Of a stretch of 64,000 nucleotides of DNA, positions 53,053 to 62,938 are shown in pieces. Position 1 is the stretch's first letter, and the number at the start of each line of letters is the position of its first letter. The notes below the pieces were generated by a model. That model ran no database searches, was not told the origin of the DNA, and saw only the letters and a list, made by a program, of their open reading frames with translations. The position numbers were made by a program, and so were the translations under genes. Source of the stretch: Pararobbsia alpina (GTDB lineage: Bacteria; Pseudomonadota; Gammaproteobacteria; Burkholderiales; Burkholderiaceae); contig NZ_CADIKM010000026.1 of assembly GCF_902859895.1 (NCBI RefSeq), positions 1-64,000 on the forward strand, in the 5' to 3' direction.

Positions 53053-54135
53053 ATGAAATCGAGTATGCAAAGCAAGCTCGACCAGCTGTCGCACCGGCTG
53101 GCCGAACTCAACCAGTTGCTGAGCCAGCCAGACATCACGTCGAATCTCGACCAGTATCGCCGTTTCACGCGCGAACATGCCGAGCTCGCGCCGCTCGTCG
53201 GGCAATACGCCCGCTGGCGCCAGGCTGCCGACGACGAACTCACCGCGCTCGAACTGGTCGGCGACGCGTCGATGCGCGATTTCGCCGAAGACGAGGTCCG
53301 CGAGGCGCGCGAGCGGATGGCCTCGCTCGAAGGCGAGCTGCAGAAGATGCTGCTGCCGAAAGACCCGAACGACGACCGCAATATCTTCATTGAAATCCGT
53401 GCCGGTACCGGCGGCGAGGAAAGCGCGCTATTCGCGGGTGCGCTGCTGCGCATGTACCTCCGGTATGCGGAGCGCAACCGCTGGCAGGTCGAGACCATCT
53501 CCGAAAGCGCGTCGGATCTCGGCGGCTATAAGGAAGTCATCGTTCGGCTCGTCGGACAAGGTGCCTACTCGCGGCTCAAATTCGAGTCCGGCGGCCATCG
53601 CGTGCAGCGTGTGCCGGAAACCGAAGCACAGGGACGCATCCATACCTCCGCATGCACGGTCGCCGTGATGCCCGAGGCCGACGAAGTCGGCGAGGTCGAG
53701 ATCAACCCGGCCGATTTGCGCATCGATACCTTCCGCGCCTCGGGCGCGGGCGGCCAGCACATCAACAAGACCGACTCGGCCGTGCGCGTCACGCATTTGC
53801 CGACCGGCATCGTCGTCGAATGCCAGGACGACCGTTCGCAGCACAAGAACAAGGATCGTGCGCTCAAGGTGCTCGCCGCACGGATCAAGGACAAGCAGTA
53901 TCAGGAACAGCATGCGAAGGAAGCCGCGACGCGCAAGAGCCTGATCGGCTCAGGCGATCGCTCGGAACGGATCCGGACCTACAACTTCCCGCAGGGGCGC
54001 ATGACCGATCACCGGATCAATCTCACGCTCTACAAGCTCGATGCGATCATGGACGGCGATCTCGACGACCTGATCAATGCCTTGCTCAGCGAACACCAGG
54101 CCGAACTTCTCGCCGCGCTCGGCGAAGCCGCGTGA
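53053..54135 (+). CDS. prfA: peptide chain release factor 1
   Basis: RF1 recognises UAA and UAG in the ribosomal A site and triggers peptide release. The 360-aa product has family length with start [19 protein letters not shown]. It shows the GGQ loop in [20 protein letters not shown] (catalytic Gln methylated by PrmC), the P-x-T anticodon-like region before it, and the terminal [20 protein letters not shown]. Its stop overlaps the prmC GTG by three bases, so substrate and modifying enzyme are coupled. Confidence 0.97.
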   Translation: MKSSMQSKLDQLSHRLAELNQLLSQPDITSNLDQYRRFTREHAELAPLVGQYARWRQAADDELTALELVGDASMRDFAEDEVREARERMASLEGELQKMLLPKDPNDDRNIFIEIRAGTGGEESALFAGALLRMYLRYAERNRWQVETISESASDLGGYKEVIVRLVGQGAYSRLKFESGGHRVQRVPETEAQGRIHTSACTVAVMPEADEVGEVEINPADLRIDTFRASGAGGQHINKTDSAVRVTHLPTGIVVECQDDRSQHKNKDRALKVLAARIKDKQYQEQHAKEAATRKSLIGSGDRSERIRTYNFPQGRMTDHRINLTLYKLDAIMDGDLDDLINALLSEHQAELLAALGEAA

Positions 54136-54977
54136 GCCCGGCGACCCCGACCGAACTGCTGCGCGCCTCGCCGCTCGACGCGCTCGATGCGCGCGTCCTG
54201 CTGACCCACGCGCTCGGCTGGCGTCGCACGGACCTGATCACGCGCGGCGATCTGCGACTGAGCGAGGCCCAGATCGCCGGATTCGCGGCCCTCGAGCAGC
54301 GTCGGCTCGCGGGTGAACCGGTGGCTCAGATCACCGGCTGGCGGGAATTCTATGGACTCGATTTCGAAGTGACACCGGCCGTGCTGATTCCGCGGCCCGA
54401 GACCGAGCTTCTTGTCGAGACCGTGCTGGACAGCCTGGCCGGCCTTGCCTCGCCGGCCATCCTCGATCTCGGCACCGGTAGTGGAGCGATTGCCATCGCG
54501 ATCGCCGCGCAGCGGCACGACGCGCGGATCGTGGCGACCGACCGTTGCGCCGACGCACTTGCTGTCGCACAACGCAATGCCCGACGGCTTCTCGACGCGG
54601 ACCGGGCGGGCGGCTCACCGGAGTTTGTCGAAGGCAGTTGGTTCGAAGCACTCGCGCGCATGACGCCTCGTCAGTCCTTCGATGCGATCGTCAGCAACCC
54701 GCCTTATATCGCCGCGGGCGACCCTCATCTGTCGGAAGGCGATCTGCGCTTCGAGCCACCTGGCGCGCTGACCGATCATGCGGACGGCCTGTCGGCCCTG
54801 CGCGAAATCGTCGCCGGTGCGCGCGCGTGGCTGAGGCCTGGCGCGCCGTTATGGGTCGAGCATGGCTACGACCAGGCAGCGCGGGTACAAGCAATCTTTA
54901 CCCAGTACGGATTTTCAGCGGTCGAGTCGCGGCGCGACCTCGCGGGAATCGAACGGATAACCGGCGCGAGGAGCTAG
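54132..54977 (+). CDS. prmC: release factor glutamine methyltransferase
   Basis: PrmC methylates the glutamine of the GGQ motif in release factors, needed for efficient termination. The 281-aa protein has an N-terminal helical domain ([20 protein letters not shown]), the linker [31 protein letters not shown], the SAM site [19 protein letters not shown] and the catalytic [15 protein letters not shown]. The GTG start overlaps the prfA stop (GTGA). Confidence 0.95.
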   Translation: MSPATPTELLRASPLDALDARVLLTHALGWRRTDLITRGDLRLSEAQIAGFAALEQRRLAGEPVAQITGWREFYGLDFEVTPAVLIPRPETELLVETVLDSLAGLASPAILDLGTGSGAIAIAIAAQRHDARIVATDRCADALAVAQRNARRLLDADRAGGSPEFVEGSWFEALARMTPRQSFDAIVSNPPYIAAGDPHLSEGDLRFEPPGALTDHADGLSALREIVAGARAWLRPGAPLWVEHGYDQAARVQAIFTQYGFSAVESRRDLAGIERITGARS

Positions 54978-55072
54978 GCCTTCAGGCGCAGGCGCCCCCC
55001 AAGGGCGCGACCGCATCCGAAATCCGCTATCATTTCTCTATTGCTATCGTAATTTTTTCTAAGAGTTCCAAC

Positions 55073-55387
55073 ATGAACACCCAAGAACGCATCAAGGAAA
55101 TTGTGACCAGCCATCCGGTGGTCCTTTTCATGAAGGGCACCGCCCAGTTTCCGATGTGCGGCTTTTCGGGCCGCGCGATCCAGGTGCTGAAGGCCTCCGG
55201 CGTCGACAAGCTGACCACGGTCAACGTGCTCGAGGACGAGGAGATCCGTCAGGGCATCAAGGAATATGCGAATTGGCCGACCATCCCGCAGCTGTATGTC
55301 AACGGCGAATTCCTCGGCGGCTCGGACATCATGATGGAAATGTATGAATCGGGCGAATTGCGTCAGGTGCTGACGGCGGCCGTCTAA
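55073..55387 (+). CDS. grxD: monothiol glutaredoxin Grx4
   Basis: Grx4 carries [2Fe-2S] clusters and passes them to partners such as BolA and apo-proteins. The 104-aa product shows VVLFMKGTAQFPMCGFSGRA with the monothiol CGFS motif, the WPTIPQLYVNGEFLGGSDI segment with the cis-Pro and glutathione loop, and a C-terminal helix. Upstream, 54978-55072 is AT-richer and may hold its promoter. It lies between prmC and ubiX on one strand. Confidence 0.95.
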   Translation: MNTQERIKEIVTSHPVVLFMKGTAQFPMCGFSGRAIQVLKASGVDKLTTVNVLEDEEIRQGIKEYANWPTIPQLYVNGEFLGGSDIMMEMYESGELRQVLTAAV

Positions 55388-55390
55388 GGC

Positions 55391-55969
55391 GTGCGCCGGC
55401 TGATCGTTGCCATCACGGGCGCCACCGGCGCGATCTACGCGGTCCGGCTGCTCGAGACATTGCGTGCGCTGGGCGGCATCGAAAGCCATCTCGTCGTGTC
55501 CTCGGCCGGCTGGCTGAGCATTCAGCATGAACTCACCCTCGACCGCCCGGCGGTCGAAGCGCTTGCCGATGTGGTGTACAACGTGCGCGATATTGGCGCG
55601 ACGATTGCGAGCGGTTCGTTTGCGACCGACGGCATGGTCGTCGCGCCCTGTTCGATGAAAACGCTGGCGAGCGTGGCCCATGGGCTTTCGGACAATCTGA
55701 TCGCACGCGCGGCCGACGTGACGCTCAAGGAGCGCCGCCGTCTCGTGCTGATGGTCCGCGAAACGCCGCTGAACCTCGCGCACTTGCGCAATATGACCGC
55801 CGTGACCGAGATGGGCGGCATTATTTTCCCCCCGCTACCCGCCTTTTACGACAAGCCGCAGACCATCGACGACATGGTCGTGCACACGACTTCGCGGGTA
55901 CTCGACATGTTTGCGCTGGGGCCCACGCTGACAAGCGGCTGGCCGGGCCTGAGAAATGCTGGCGACTAG
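55391..55969 (+). CDS. ubiX: flavin prenyltransferase UbiX
   Basis: UbiX makes the prenylated FMN cofactor used by the UbiD decarboxylase in ubiquinone synthesis. The 192-aa flavoprotein shows RLIVAITGATGAIYAVRLLE, DIGATIASGSFATDGMVVAP, PCSMKTLASVAHGLSDNLIA, RRRLVLMVRETPLNLAHLRN and GGIIFPPLPAFY, all hallmark segments. The start is a GTG three bases after the grxD stop, so the two are co-transcribed. Confidence 0.95.
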   Translation: MRRLIVAITGATGAIYAVRLLETLRALGGIESHLVVSSAGWLSIQHELTLDRPAVEALADVVYNVRDIGATIASGSFATDGMVVAPCSMKTLASVAHGLSDNLIARAADVTLKERRRLVLMVRETPLNLAHLRNMTAVTEMGGIIFPPLPAFYDKPQTIDDMVVHTTSRVLDMFALGPTLTSGWPGLRNAGD

Positions 55970-56062
55970 GGCGGAAGACCAGGGCGGGGTAGGATCAGGC
56001 CGATGCGGCGTTGACGCAGGCGTGGCGGCGTTCAGACAAGCCCCAGGCCGCAGAAATACCCA

Positions 56063-56091
56063 TTGACCGCGGCGCGGATTGACCGTATAAA
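56063..56091 (+). promoter_or_regulatory. cold-shock gene promoter
   Basis: TTGACC (56063-56068), a 17-bp spacer and TATAAA (56086-56091) form one of the best sigma-70 promoters in the window. Transcription would start near 56098, leaving an untranslated leader of about 140 nt before the csp ATG, in line with the long thermoregulated leaders of cspA-type mRNAs. Confidence 0.7.
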
Positions 56092-56238
56092 GCTATTGCA
56101 GGATTTTCAAGCGACCACGAGTAACAGCCTTAACGCAGTCGCCCTCCAACGGTACGCCGGTTGTCCTATTCAATTCCTTGATTTTCATGCGCAACACGGG
56201 GCTCAGCCCTTGATCTAATTCATCTTTAGGAAAGTAAT

Positions 56239-56442
56239 ATGGAAACGGGTACCGTTAAGTGGTTCAACGACGCTAAGGGCTTCGGCTTCATCACCCCGGA
56301 CGGCGGTGGCGAAGACCTGTTCGCGCATTTCTCCGAAATCCGTGCAGAAGGCTTCAAGACGCTGCAAGAAAACCAGAAGGTCAGCTTCGAAGTGAAGACC
56401 GGCCCGAAGGGCAAGCAAGCAGCGAACATCAAGCCGCTCTAA
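56239..56442 (+). CDS. cold-shock protein (CspA family)
   Basis: A 67-aa OB-fold RNA chaperone. The nucleic-acid-binding motifs are intact: [20 protein letters not shown] (RNP1, KGFGFI) and DLFAHFSEI (RNP2). The basic loop before the end is [22 protein letters not shown] precedes the ATG. It is a one-gene unit with a strong promoter, long leader and strong terminator. Which paralogue (CspA, CspD, other) cannot be told. Confidence 0.96.
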   Translation: METGTVKWFNDAKGFGFITPDGGGEDLFAHFSEIRAEGFKTLQENQKVSFEVKTGPKGKQAANIKPL

Positions 56443-56483
56443 GCGACTTCGATCACCGGCATCGTCAAGGTGCCGGCATCGCG

Positions 56484-56520
56484 TAAAAAAACCGCAGGAC
56501 GCGAGTCTTGCGGTTTTTTT
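56484..56520. terminator. strong, possibly bidirectional terminator after csp
   Basis: ACCGCAGGAC (56491-56500) pairs with GTCTTGCGGT (56505-56514), with one G-U pair, around a 4-nt loop. A run of T follows (56514-56520) and a run of A precedes it (56485-56491), so it should end csp transcripts rightwards and the yegD-like transcript leftwards. Confidence 0.85.
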
Positions 56521-56614
56521 GTCTGCGCTTTTTGATCTGCGCTTCTGAGAACGCCGGCGCCTTCGCCGACCCGGCGTTTGCGAACGCGCGTCGCCAGCCC
56601 GCTCGACTGACGAC

Positions 56615-57874
56615 CTAAGCCGCTGCGCCGAACACCCGTCGTGCATGGATGCCCAGCCCCGTCGCCACACTGGAGAGACGGTCGCCGACCACCGGCTTCG
56701 CATTCGGGAAGGCCGCCGACAAGGCATCGGTCAGAAACTTGAGCCCTGTCGAACCACCCGTGAAATAGAGCGCGTCGACCCGGCATGGAGGGATTCCCGC
56801 CAACTCGACCGTATGGCGCGCCGCATCGACGATTCGCTGCGTCTCGTCACGCGAACAGGCGATCAGCATGTCCGCATCGAACGATGCGCTCAATTCCTCC
56901 TCGACTTCGTCGAGATCGATCTCGACCTCACCCCCGGCCGACACGGCAATTTTCGCGTCCTCGGCGCGCGCGGCGAGCGCATGACCGAGCCGCCGATCGA
57001 TCACGGTCATCAGGCGGCGATGATAGGCCGGCTCGCTGTAGATGTGCTTGAGCAGCGCAAACTCACCCGCACGGCGCGGACTGTAGACGGTATTGATCAG
57101 ATGCCAGGTCGCCAGATCGAAATAGATCCGGTTCGGCACTTCCTTTCCCTTCGAATCGACCGATTTATAGCCGAATTCGGTCAGAACGCCCTCGAGCTCG
57201 ACGCGCTTGTCGTAGTCGGTCCCCGCGACATGGACACCGTGATGGGCGAGTACATCCGACTTGCGATGCAGGTGTTTTGCGCGTTCGGGGCCGACGCGCA
57301 CGAGTGAGAAGTCCGATGTGCCGCCACCAATGTCGGCGACGAGGACCACCTGTTCGTGATCGAGTCTCGCCTCGTAGTCGAATGCGGCCGCAATCGGTTC
57401 GTACTGAAACTCGACCTCGCGGAACCCGATGCTGATCGCAATCGCCTCGAGCTGTGCCTGCGCCATGCGGTCGGCTTCGGGATCTCCATCGACAAAGAAT
57501 ACGGGCCGCCCCATGACCACGCGCTGGAGCATGCGCTGTCCGGCCGCCTCCGCGCGCTGCTTGAGATGCTGGACGAACAGCGTGATGACATCGAGATAAC
57601 GTATCGCCGAGCCATCCCCGAGGTCAGTCGTCGATTCGGCGAGTGCCGAACCGAGAATGCTCTTCATCGAGCGCATCAGCCGGCCCTCGTAGCCGTCGAT
57701 ATACGACTCGACCGCCGCACGCCCATATGCCTGAACGTCTTCATCGGTATTGAAGAACACCGCGGTCGGCAGGGTCACATGCGTACCCTCGACCGGCACC
57801 AGGCGCACCGAAGCGTGGTGAGGCAAGGCGATTGCCGAATTGGACGTACCGAAGTCGATTGCGCAGAAATTCAT
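56615..57874 (-). CDS. YegD-type Hsp70 family ATPase
   Basis: A 419-aa short Hsp70-like protein with only the actin-fold nucleotide-binding domain plus a small tail and no full substrate-binding domain, as in YegD. Motifs: CAIDFGTSNSAIALPHH (phosphate 1), EPIAAAFDYEARLDHEQVVL with ADIGGGTSDFSLVRVG (connect/phosphate 2) and ALYFTGGSTGLKFLTDALS (adenosine). The precise cellular role is unknown. ATG 57874 begins the first strand; the longer upstream frame is not credible. Confidence 0.92.
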   Translation of the reverse strand: MNFCAIDFGTSNSAIALPHHASVRLVPVEGTHVTLPTAVFFNTDEDVQAYGRAAVESYIDGYEGRLMRSMKSILGSALAESTTDLGDGSAIRYLDVITLFVQHLKQRAEAAGQRMLQRVVMGRPVFFVDGDPEADRMAQAQLEAIAISIGFREVEFQYEPIAAAFDYEARLDHEQVVLVADIGGGTSDFSLVRVGPERAKHLHRKSDVLAHHGVHVAGTDYDKRVELEGVLTEFGYKSVDSKGKEVPNRIYFDLATWHLINTVYSPRRAGEFALLKHIYSEPAYHRRLMTVIDRRLGHALAARAEDAKIAVSAGGEVEIDLDEVEEELSASFDADMLIACSRDETQRIVDAARHTVELAGIPPCRVDALYFTGGSTGLKFLTDALSAAFPNAKPVVGDRLSSVATGLGIHARRVFGAAA

Positions 57875-58135
57875 GCATGAAGGCCGGTCGACGGCAGGAG
57901 CAATACTTGCTGCCGGGATGAATCGATGAAACCAAGCGGGCCTCGGGTTGTAGCATAACCGGTCGGGTACGACAACCGCTACACCGGGAAGACATATGAA
58001 TACGGCAACATTCGGATCGACCTGTTGAGGACCGGCGGCCGGGGAATGGCGATGGCAAGGAAGGAAGACAAGGCAGCAGCGCAAGACGCCAGGACAAACC
58101 TGGGCAAAGACAACGCACATTGCGAGGAGAAGTCA

Positions 58136-58165
58136 AAGAGCGGCCGGTCTGCAGCGGCCGCTCTT
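58136..58165 (-). terminator. hairpin downstream of the DUF4397 gene
   Basis: AAGAGCGGCC (58136-58145) and GGCCGCTCTT (58156-58165) form a 10-bp perfect stem 36 bp after the lipoprotein stop. The following reverse-strand bases (TTGACTTCTCC) are only moderately U-rich, so termination strength is uncertain. Confidence 0.5.
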
Positions 58166-58200
58166 CGCACTTTCCGACTAAAAAGTTGCTGCGCCCCCGC

Positions 58201-58991
58201 TCACGGCAAGGGAGTCGTCAGCAGGTCGGTGCCATTGGTACCGCCATTGCTGGCAACGAGCACTCGGATGGCATCCGGTATGGTCGGACCGACCAGCCCT
58301 TCCGTCGGAATCGTCGTGACCAGCCAGTCGGCGTTGTTGGACAGGGTGATCGGCGAGGACTTGAAGATCGGCGTCTTCGAACCCGCATGCGTGACGACGA
58401 TCACATACTGGCCGCCATCGACATATACAGAGTCCTGGCCCGAGGCGGGCACGGCCGCGGCATAGGCGACATTGGCCATTGCGGCGTTGCGGTCGTGATG
58501 TCGCCGGCCGTGCCGGCAATGAGATAGACATCCACCGGGCCGACCGAGTTGGCGTTGAATGAAGCATTGAACGCGCGCACGCGCGCCTGATTATTTAGTA
58601 AACCTTTGTCAAATGGGTCGTCGATCACCGAGATTGCAGGTAAAGCCGATGTACCTACAATGGCAATCACCGTATATTCATGACCATTGACGGCGTTGAA
58701 TGAGGGCGCCGTCGCGAGCGGCGTGGTGGTGCCTGTCAGGTCGTACGAGAACGTCGTCGCCCCTGAAGAGAAGTTGTTGAAAGCGCTCACGAAGGTGTAC
58801 GCGGTATTGGACTGGGCAATGACACCATTGTTGTAAAAGTCGACATTGGTGGCGGGCGCGGGAATCGCGTGAATGTAGCGAACCGATGGTTTTGTCACAC
58901 CGAGTTCCTTGCCGACATCGTCGCTGCCTCCGCAGGCGCTCAGCATCATTGCCGCTGCCACGGCAAGAGTCAGGCTTTTGAGCAGTTTCAT
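58201..58991 (-). pseudogene. DUF4397 lipoprotein gene with a one-base frameshift
   Basis: The gene encodes a secreted lipoprotein: signal MKLLKSLTLAVAAAMMLSAC with Cys at the lipobox, then DUF4397 beta-sandwich strands (VRYIHAIPAPATNVDFYNNG, ARVRAFNASFNANSVGPVDV). The first frame derails near 58481-58484, after AGDITTATP. A second frame from about 58480 to 58201 continues the domain (QDSVYVDGGQYVIVVTHAG onward). Adding one G in the CCGC run would join them as a protein of about 263 aa. Either a real pseudogene or a sequencing indel; AGGAG before the ATG is intact. Confidence 0.75.
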
Positions 58992-59330
58992 GGTGGCACT
59001 CCTGTAAAAAGCACGTTGTTGTTCGAACAGAAAAATGAAAATCGATCAGGCAGAGCGTGGCGATTCAACCGCTTGCCCGGGTCCATTCGGTCCGGGCGCG
59101 GCGACGTTTTGTCTTAATGGGCCCATTTCGCGCCTGAGCATCCACATTTTGAGAACGGATCACTGCCGCTTCTCCGCGCTTCAAAACAGCAAACGGTGTG
59201 CCTTGGCTCTCGGAATGCCGACAAGCCGGTATGCCCGCTTGCCGCGCTTGTTTGCCACCCGCTGTGTGCCGTTAAAGATTTTGGCGAAATGGCCGTTGAC
59301 TAAGACGAACACACTGTCTCTGGACATCCG
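58992..59330. other. divergent intergenic region
   Basis: The 339 bp between the lipoprotein gene and the GGDEF-EAL gene contain no credible ORF. The lipoprotein Shine-Dalgarno (AGGAG, near 59000 on the reverse strand) is clear. No good promoter pair was identified. Confidence 0.4.
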
Positions 59331-61301
59331 ATGAACGACCGTGCCATGCCCGGCCCGGTGCCGGCCGATGCCGATGCCTCCGGCCCGGATTCCCGGCTTG
59401 CCACGCCCCCCGTCGCCGCGCCCTACATTGAGCGAAGCAAGGTCGCCTCCGCGTCGGCCGTCCTCCTGCGCGCATGGGCGCGTATCTCGCCGTTCAGCGC
59501 GCGCGATATGGTTGTCGACGCTCGCTTGCATCGCCAGGGCGGCCGTATCGGCGGCGATCCCGAAGAGGGTCCACGCGGCCCATCAGGTGACGACCTGAAC
59601 ACGACGAGCCTCGAGCCTTATGTGCTCGGCGAACATACAGTGGCGGGCATCGACTTCCTCGCACAGGTCGATACGCATCTGCGCTTCACCTATATTTCGG
59701 AAGCCGGTCTGCGCTTCATGGGCTTTCACCGGGCCTTTCTTGAAGCGACCAGCCTGAGTGCACTCGTACCCGATGCGGATGCCGCCCTGCTCGCCGACAC
59801 CATTGCCCAGGCACGCGTGAGCGCCGAGCCGGTCGGCTGCACCTTGCGGATGAACAAGTCACTGACCTATCCCGCTTGGGTCAATCTGCGCATTGCGCAG
59901 ATCCATGGCTCGGACGGCAATCTCGCCGGCTTCTCGATTTCCGCATCCGATATCTCTGCCTGGGCCTTGCGTCAGGAACGACTGAGCTTCGAAGCCGAGC
60001 ACGATGCGCTGACCGGACTCGACAATCTCGTGTCGATCCAGCGCAGGTTGCAGCGCGCTTTCGCAAGCGGCGTGCAGGGGAAGGCGCGGGTCGCCCTGCT
60101 GTCGATCGATCTCGATGCATTCCAGCGGATCAACAACGCGCTCGGCTACGAAGCGGGCGATGCGATGCTCAAGTTGACCGCGGAGCGTCTGAGTGCAAGT
60201 GTCGACGCCGACGACGTCGTGGCGCGGACGGGCAGCGACGAGTTCATTGTCATGACGCGCCGCAGTGTCGATGCACGCAGCAGCGAGGCGCTTGCGCGGC
60301 GCCTGCTTGCGGCGATCTCACAGCCCTATAGTTATGAAGGCCAGTCGCTGCATCTGGCGGCGAGCGTCGGCATCGCCTCGAGCGACCAGATTGGCAACGA
60401 CGAACGGCAATTGCTGCGCGGCGCCGACCAGGCTCTTTACCGCGCGAAGCGCATCGGCGGCAATACGCTGATGTTCTTCAACGACCAGCGCGACCCCGAA
60501 GCCGCCGACAAGCTCAAGCTCGAAGCGGAACTCTACGAGGGCGTACGCAACGGCGAGTTCTCACTGCACTATCAACCGATCTCCGATATCGCCTCGCTCG
60601 AGGTCGTTGGCGTCGAGGCGCTGATGCGCTGGCACCACCCGACCCGCGGCCTGGTGCAGCCGACGACTTTCATTCCGCTCGCAGAGGCCGTCGGGCTGAT
60701 CAGCTACCTCGGCGACTGGGCTCTGAAGACGGCGTGCATGCAGCTCGCATTGTGGGATTCGCTCGGGATGCGGCTCGAATACATAGCGGTCAACGTGTCG
60801 GCCCAGCAATTCCGCGAGCCGGCCTTTGCGGCAACGGTTCGCGAAACCCTGGAGCTCACCGGTGTCGAACCGTCGCGCCTCGTGCTCGAAATCACGGAAA
60901 GCGTGCTGATGCACGATCCCCAGCATGCGCGCAGCTTACTCGAGGACCTCGCCGACATCGGCATCCGCTTTGCCGTCGACGATTTCGGCACCGGTTATTC
61001 GAGCCTTGCCTATCTTCAGCGCTTTCCGCTGACCGAGCTTAAGATCGATCGCAGCTTCATTGAGAATCTGTCTGAATCGCGGAACGATCAGGCCATCGTG
61101 ACCGCCGTCGCCGCCCTAGCACACACATTAAACCTGCGGCTCGTTGCCGAGGGTGTCGAGACTGAAGCGCAACGGGCCTTGCTGATTCAGCTCGGATGTG
61201 GCCATATTCAGGGTTGGCTACTTTGCAAGGCACTGCCGGCCAACGAACTGGCCGACAGATTCATGTCTCGCGAGCTCGCAATCGACGCACATGGAAAATA
61301 A
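59331..61301 (+). CDS. PAS-GGDEF-EAL cyclic-di-GMP signalling protein
   Basis: The 656-aa protein has an unassigned N-terminal region of about 115 residues, a PAS-like domain (THLRFTYISEAGLRFMGFHR), a GGDEF domain (about 225-390) and a C-terminal EAL domain. The GGDEF signature reads ARTGSDEFIVM, that is GSDEF, so cyclase activity is uncertain. The EAL domain looks intact: VGVEALMRWHHP, VNVSAQQF, LEITESVLM, FAVDDFGTGYSSLAYLQRFP and LVAEGVETEAQR. The best guess is a c-di-GMP phosphodiesterase with a regulatory GGDEF. The HDOD gene follows after 44 bp, probably co-transcribed. Confidence 0.92.
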   Translation: MNDRAMPGPVPADADASGPDSRLATPPVAAPYIERSKVASASAVLLRAWARISPFSARDMVVDARLHRQGGRIGGDPEEGPRGPSGDDLNTTSLEPYVLGEHTVAGIDFLAQVDTHLRFTYISEAGLRFMGFHRAFLEATSLSALVPDADAALLADTIAQARVSAEPVGCTLRMNKSLTYPAWVNLRIAQIHGSDGNLAGFSISASDISAWALRQERLSFEAEHDALTGLDNLVSIQRRLQRAFASGVQGKARVALLSIDLDAFQRINNALGYEAGDAMLKLTAERLSASVDADDVVARTGSDEFIVMTRRSVDARSSEALARRLLAAISQPYSYEGQSLHLAASVGIASSDQIGNDERQLLRGADQALYRAKRIGGNTLMFFNDQRDPEAADKLKLEAELYEGVRNGEFSLHYQPISDIASLEVVGVEALMRWHHPTRGLVQPTTFIPLAEAVGLISYLGDWALKTACMQLALWDSLGMRLEYIAVNVSAQQFREPAFAATVRETLELTGVEPSRLVLEITESVLMHDPQHARSLLEDLADIGIRFAVDDFGTGYSSLAYLQRFPLTELKIDRSFIENLSESRNDQAIVTAVAALAHTLNLRLVAEGVETEAQRALLIQLGCGHIQGWLLCKALPANELADRFMSRELAIDAHGK

Positions 61302-61345
61302 GAACTTACAATGCTAAGCGGCTCAGCAACAACGGGCTCAGTCCT

Positions 61346-62782
61346 ATGAGCGGGTCTCCGATCGACAAGGTCTGGTCTCGCTTCAGCGCGCGCGGTGACT
61401 TTCCCATGCTGTCGCAGTCCGTCCAGGCCGCGGTTTCGGTAATGGACACACGCGACTTCGATTTCACCGCGCTGGTGAACGTGATCCTCTCGGATTTCGC
61501 ATTGACGCAGAAGGTGATCCGGCTCGCCAATTCGGCGATGTATTCGGCCTTCGGCGGCAATGTCACGACCATCTCACGCGCATTGGTGATCCTTGGAATC
61601 GAGGCGGTTGGGCACCTCGCTGTCGGCCTCAAGCTGCTCGACCATTTTTCGAGCGAACGCGGCAACCGGATCGACGCCCAGCTCGAATTGAACCGGACCA
61701 TGCTCTCTGGGCAGGTCGCCCGTCAGATCGCGGATCAGAGCAGGCAAGGTGCACGGGAAGAGGCCGTGGTCTGTACGCTCATGCGCCAGGTTGGCAAGCT
61801 GCTGGTCGTGTTCTATCTCGAGGATGAATGGCGCGAAATCCAGGAGCGCGCCACGCGTACCGGGGTGCCTGAGGAACAGGTGTGTGCGGCGATTCTCGGC
61901 ATGTCGTTCGAGCAGCTCGGCCAGGAGGCCGCGGCACGCTGGCGCCTGCCCGAGACGATTCGTGTGGGGATGCGCGGCGGTGAGGACCCTGTCGGGGCGT
62001 CTCCCTCGCATCTGCAATGGCTGCAGTCGGTTACGGGCTTCTCGACCGCCGTGTCCGAAATCATGGCCGATCCCCATGCCGATTCCGACTTGCGTGACAT
62101 TCTTCTCAACGACCTCGCTCGTGCACACAGCCCCGCCCTGTCGATGTCGCCCGAGGAACTCATCGAGCTCACCGTCTCGCTCGCCAAGGAAGAAACCGCG
62201 AACGCCTTGCTCGATGAAATCGGCAGCCTGAAGAGCAATTCAATTGCGGCCACGCAGCCCGTCGATCCCGAGACGCGGCTGCGCGCGGGGCTGGCCGAAG
62301 TTCGTTCACTTCGTTCAAATCACGCGCTGCGGCCCGTGCAGACGCTCGCCTCGGAAACGATTCGGGCCGCGCTCGGCTTTGCACGCGTCATCGTGTTCGA
62401 ACGCCTTGCAGAACACAATGCGTTCGAGGCTTGCCTCGGAGCGGGCGAGCAGGTCGAACGGCTACTGCCGCTATTACGTTTCCCGGAATCGTTCGCACCG
62501 GATGTCTTCCATCTTGCGATTGCCAATTCGGTCGGCATTTTTATCGAACAGGCGCGTGACGCAAAGATCGCGGCACACATCCCGTCGTGGTTCCGCAATG
62601 CCTTGCCCGACGCTCACGCGTTCGTGCTATTGCCCGTGCGCCTCGATACGACCACCGTCGGCCTGATTTATGGCGACTGGACGCATCCGAACGCGGTGCG
62701 CAAGATCACCCCGTCGGAAATGGCGGCGCTCAACGAATTATCGGCTGAACTCGGCCGGTTCTACGAACTGTTCCGCGACTAG
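61346..62782 (+). CDS. HDOD domain protein with GAF-like C-terminus
   Basis: The 478-aa product starts MSGSPIDKVWSRFSARGDFP. Its HDOD domain (FPMLSQSVQAAVSVMDTRDF, LTQKVIRLANSAMYSAFGGN, TTISRALVILGIEAVGHLAV) is an HD-related fold that usually lacks hydrolase activity and acts in signalling. A second region (about 330-478: LASETIRAALGFARVIVFER, PVRLDTTTVGLIYGDW) resembles a GAF sensor domain. It lies 44 bp after the GGDEF-EAL gene; both likely serve one signalling route. ATG 61346 is chosen; the frame open upstream overlaps the EAL coding region. Confidence 0.88.
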   Translation: MSGSPIDKVWSRFSARGDFPMLSQSVQAAVSVMDTRDFDFTALVNVILSDFALTQKVIRLANSAMYSAFGGNVTTISRALVILGIEAVGHLAVGLKLLDHFSSERGNRIDAQLELNRTMLSGQVARQIADQSRQGAREEAVVCTLMRQVGKLLVVFYLEDEWREIQERATRTGVPEEQVCAAILGMSFEQLGQEAAARWRLPETIRVGMRGGEDPVGASPSHLQWLQSVTGFSTAVSEIMADPHADSDLRDILLNDLARAHSPALSMSPEELIELTVSLAKEETANALLDEIGSLKSNSIAATQPVDPETRLRAGLAEVRSLRSNHALRPVQTLASETIRAALGFARVIVFERLAEHNAFEACLGAGEQVERLLPLLRFPESFAPDVFHLAIANSVGIFIEQARDAKIAAHIPSWFRNALPDAHAFVLLPVRLDTTTVGLIYGDWTHPNAVRKITPSEMAALNELSAELGRFYELFRD

Positions 62783-62938
62783 CGTCTTCCATTTTGGATG
62801 CTCCGCCGGTGGTCTTCCATCCCGGCGGGCGCGGTGGGCCGCGGCAGGAGTCGCATACAGCGCGGTTACATCGCGCTGCCCGTTTCTCCGGTAGCCGGTT
62901 TCCCATACCCGCACACCTTTTCGCGCGCGGCTTTTCGT

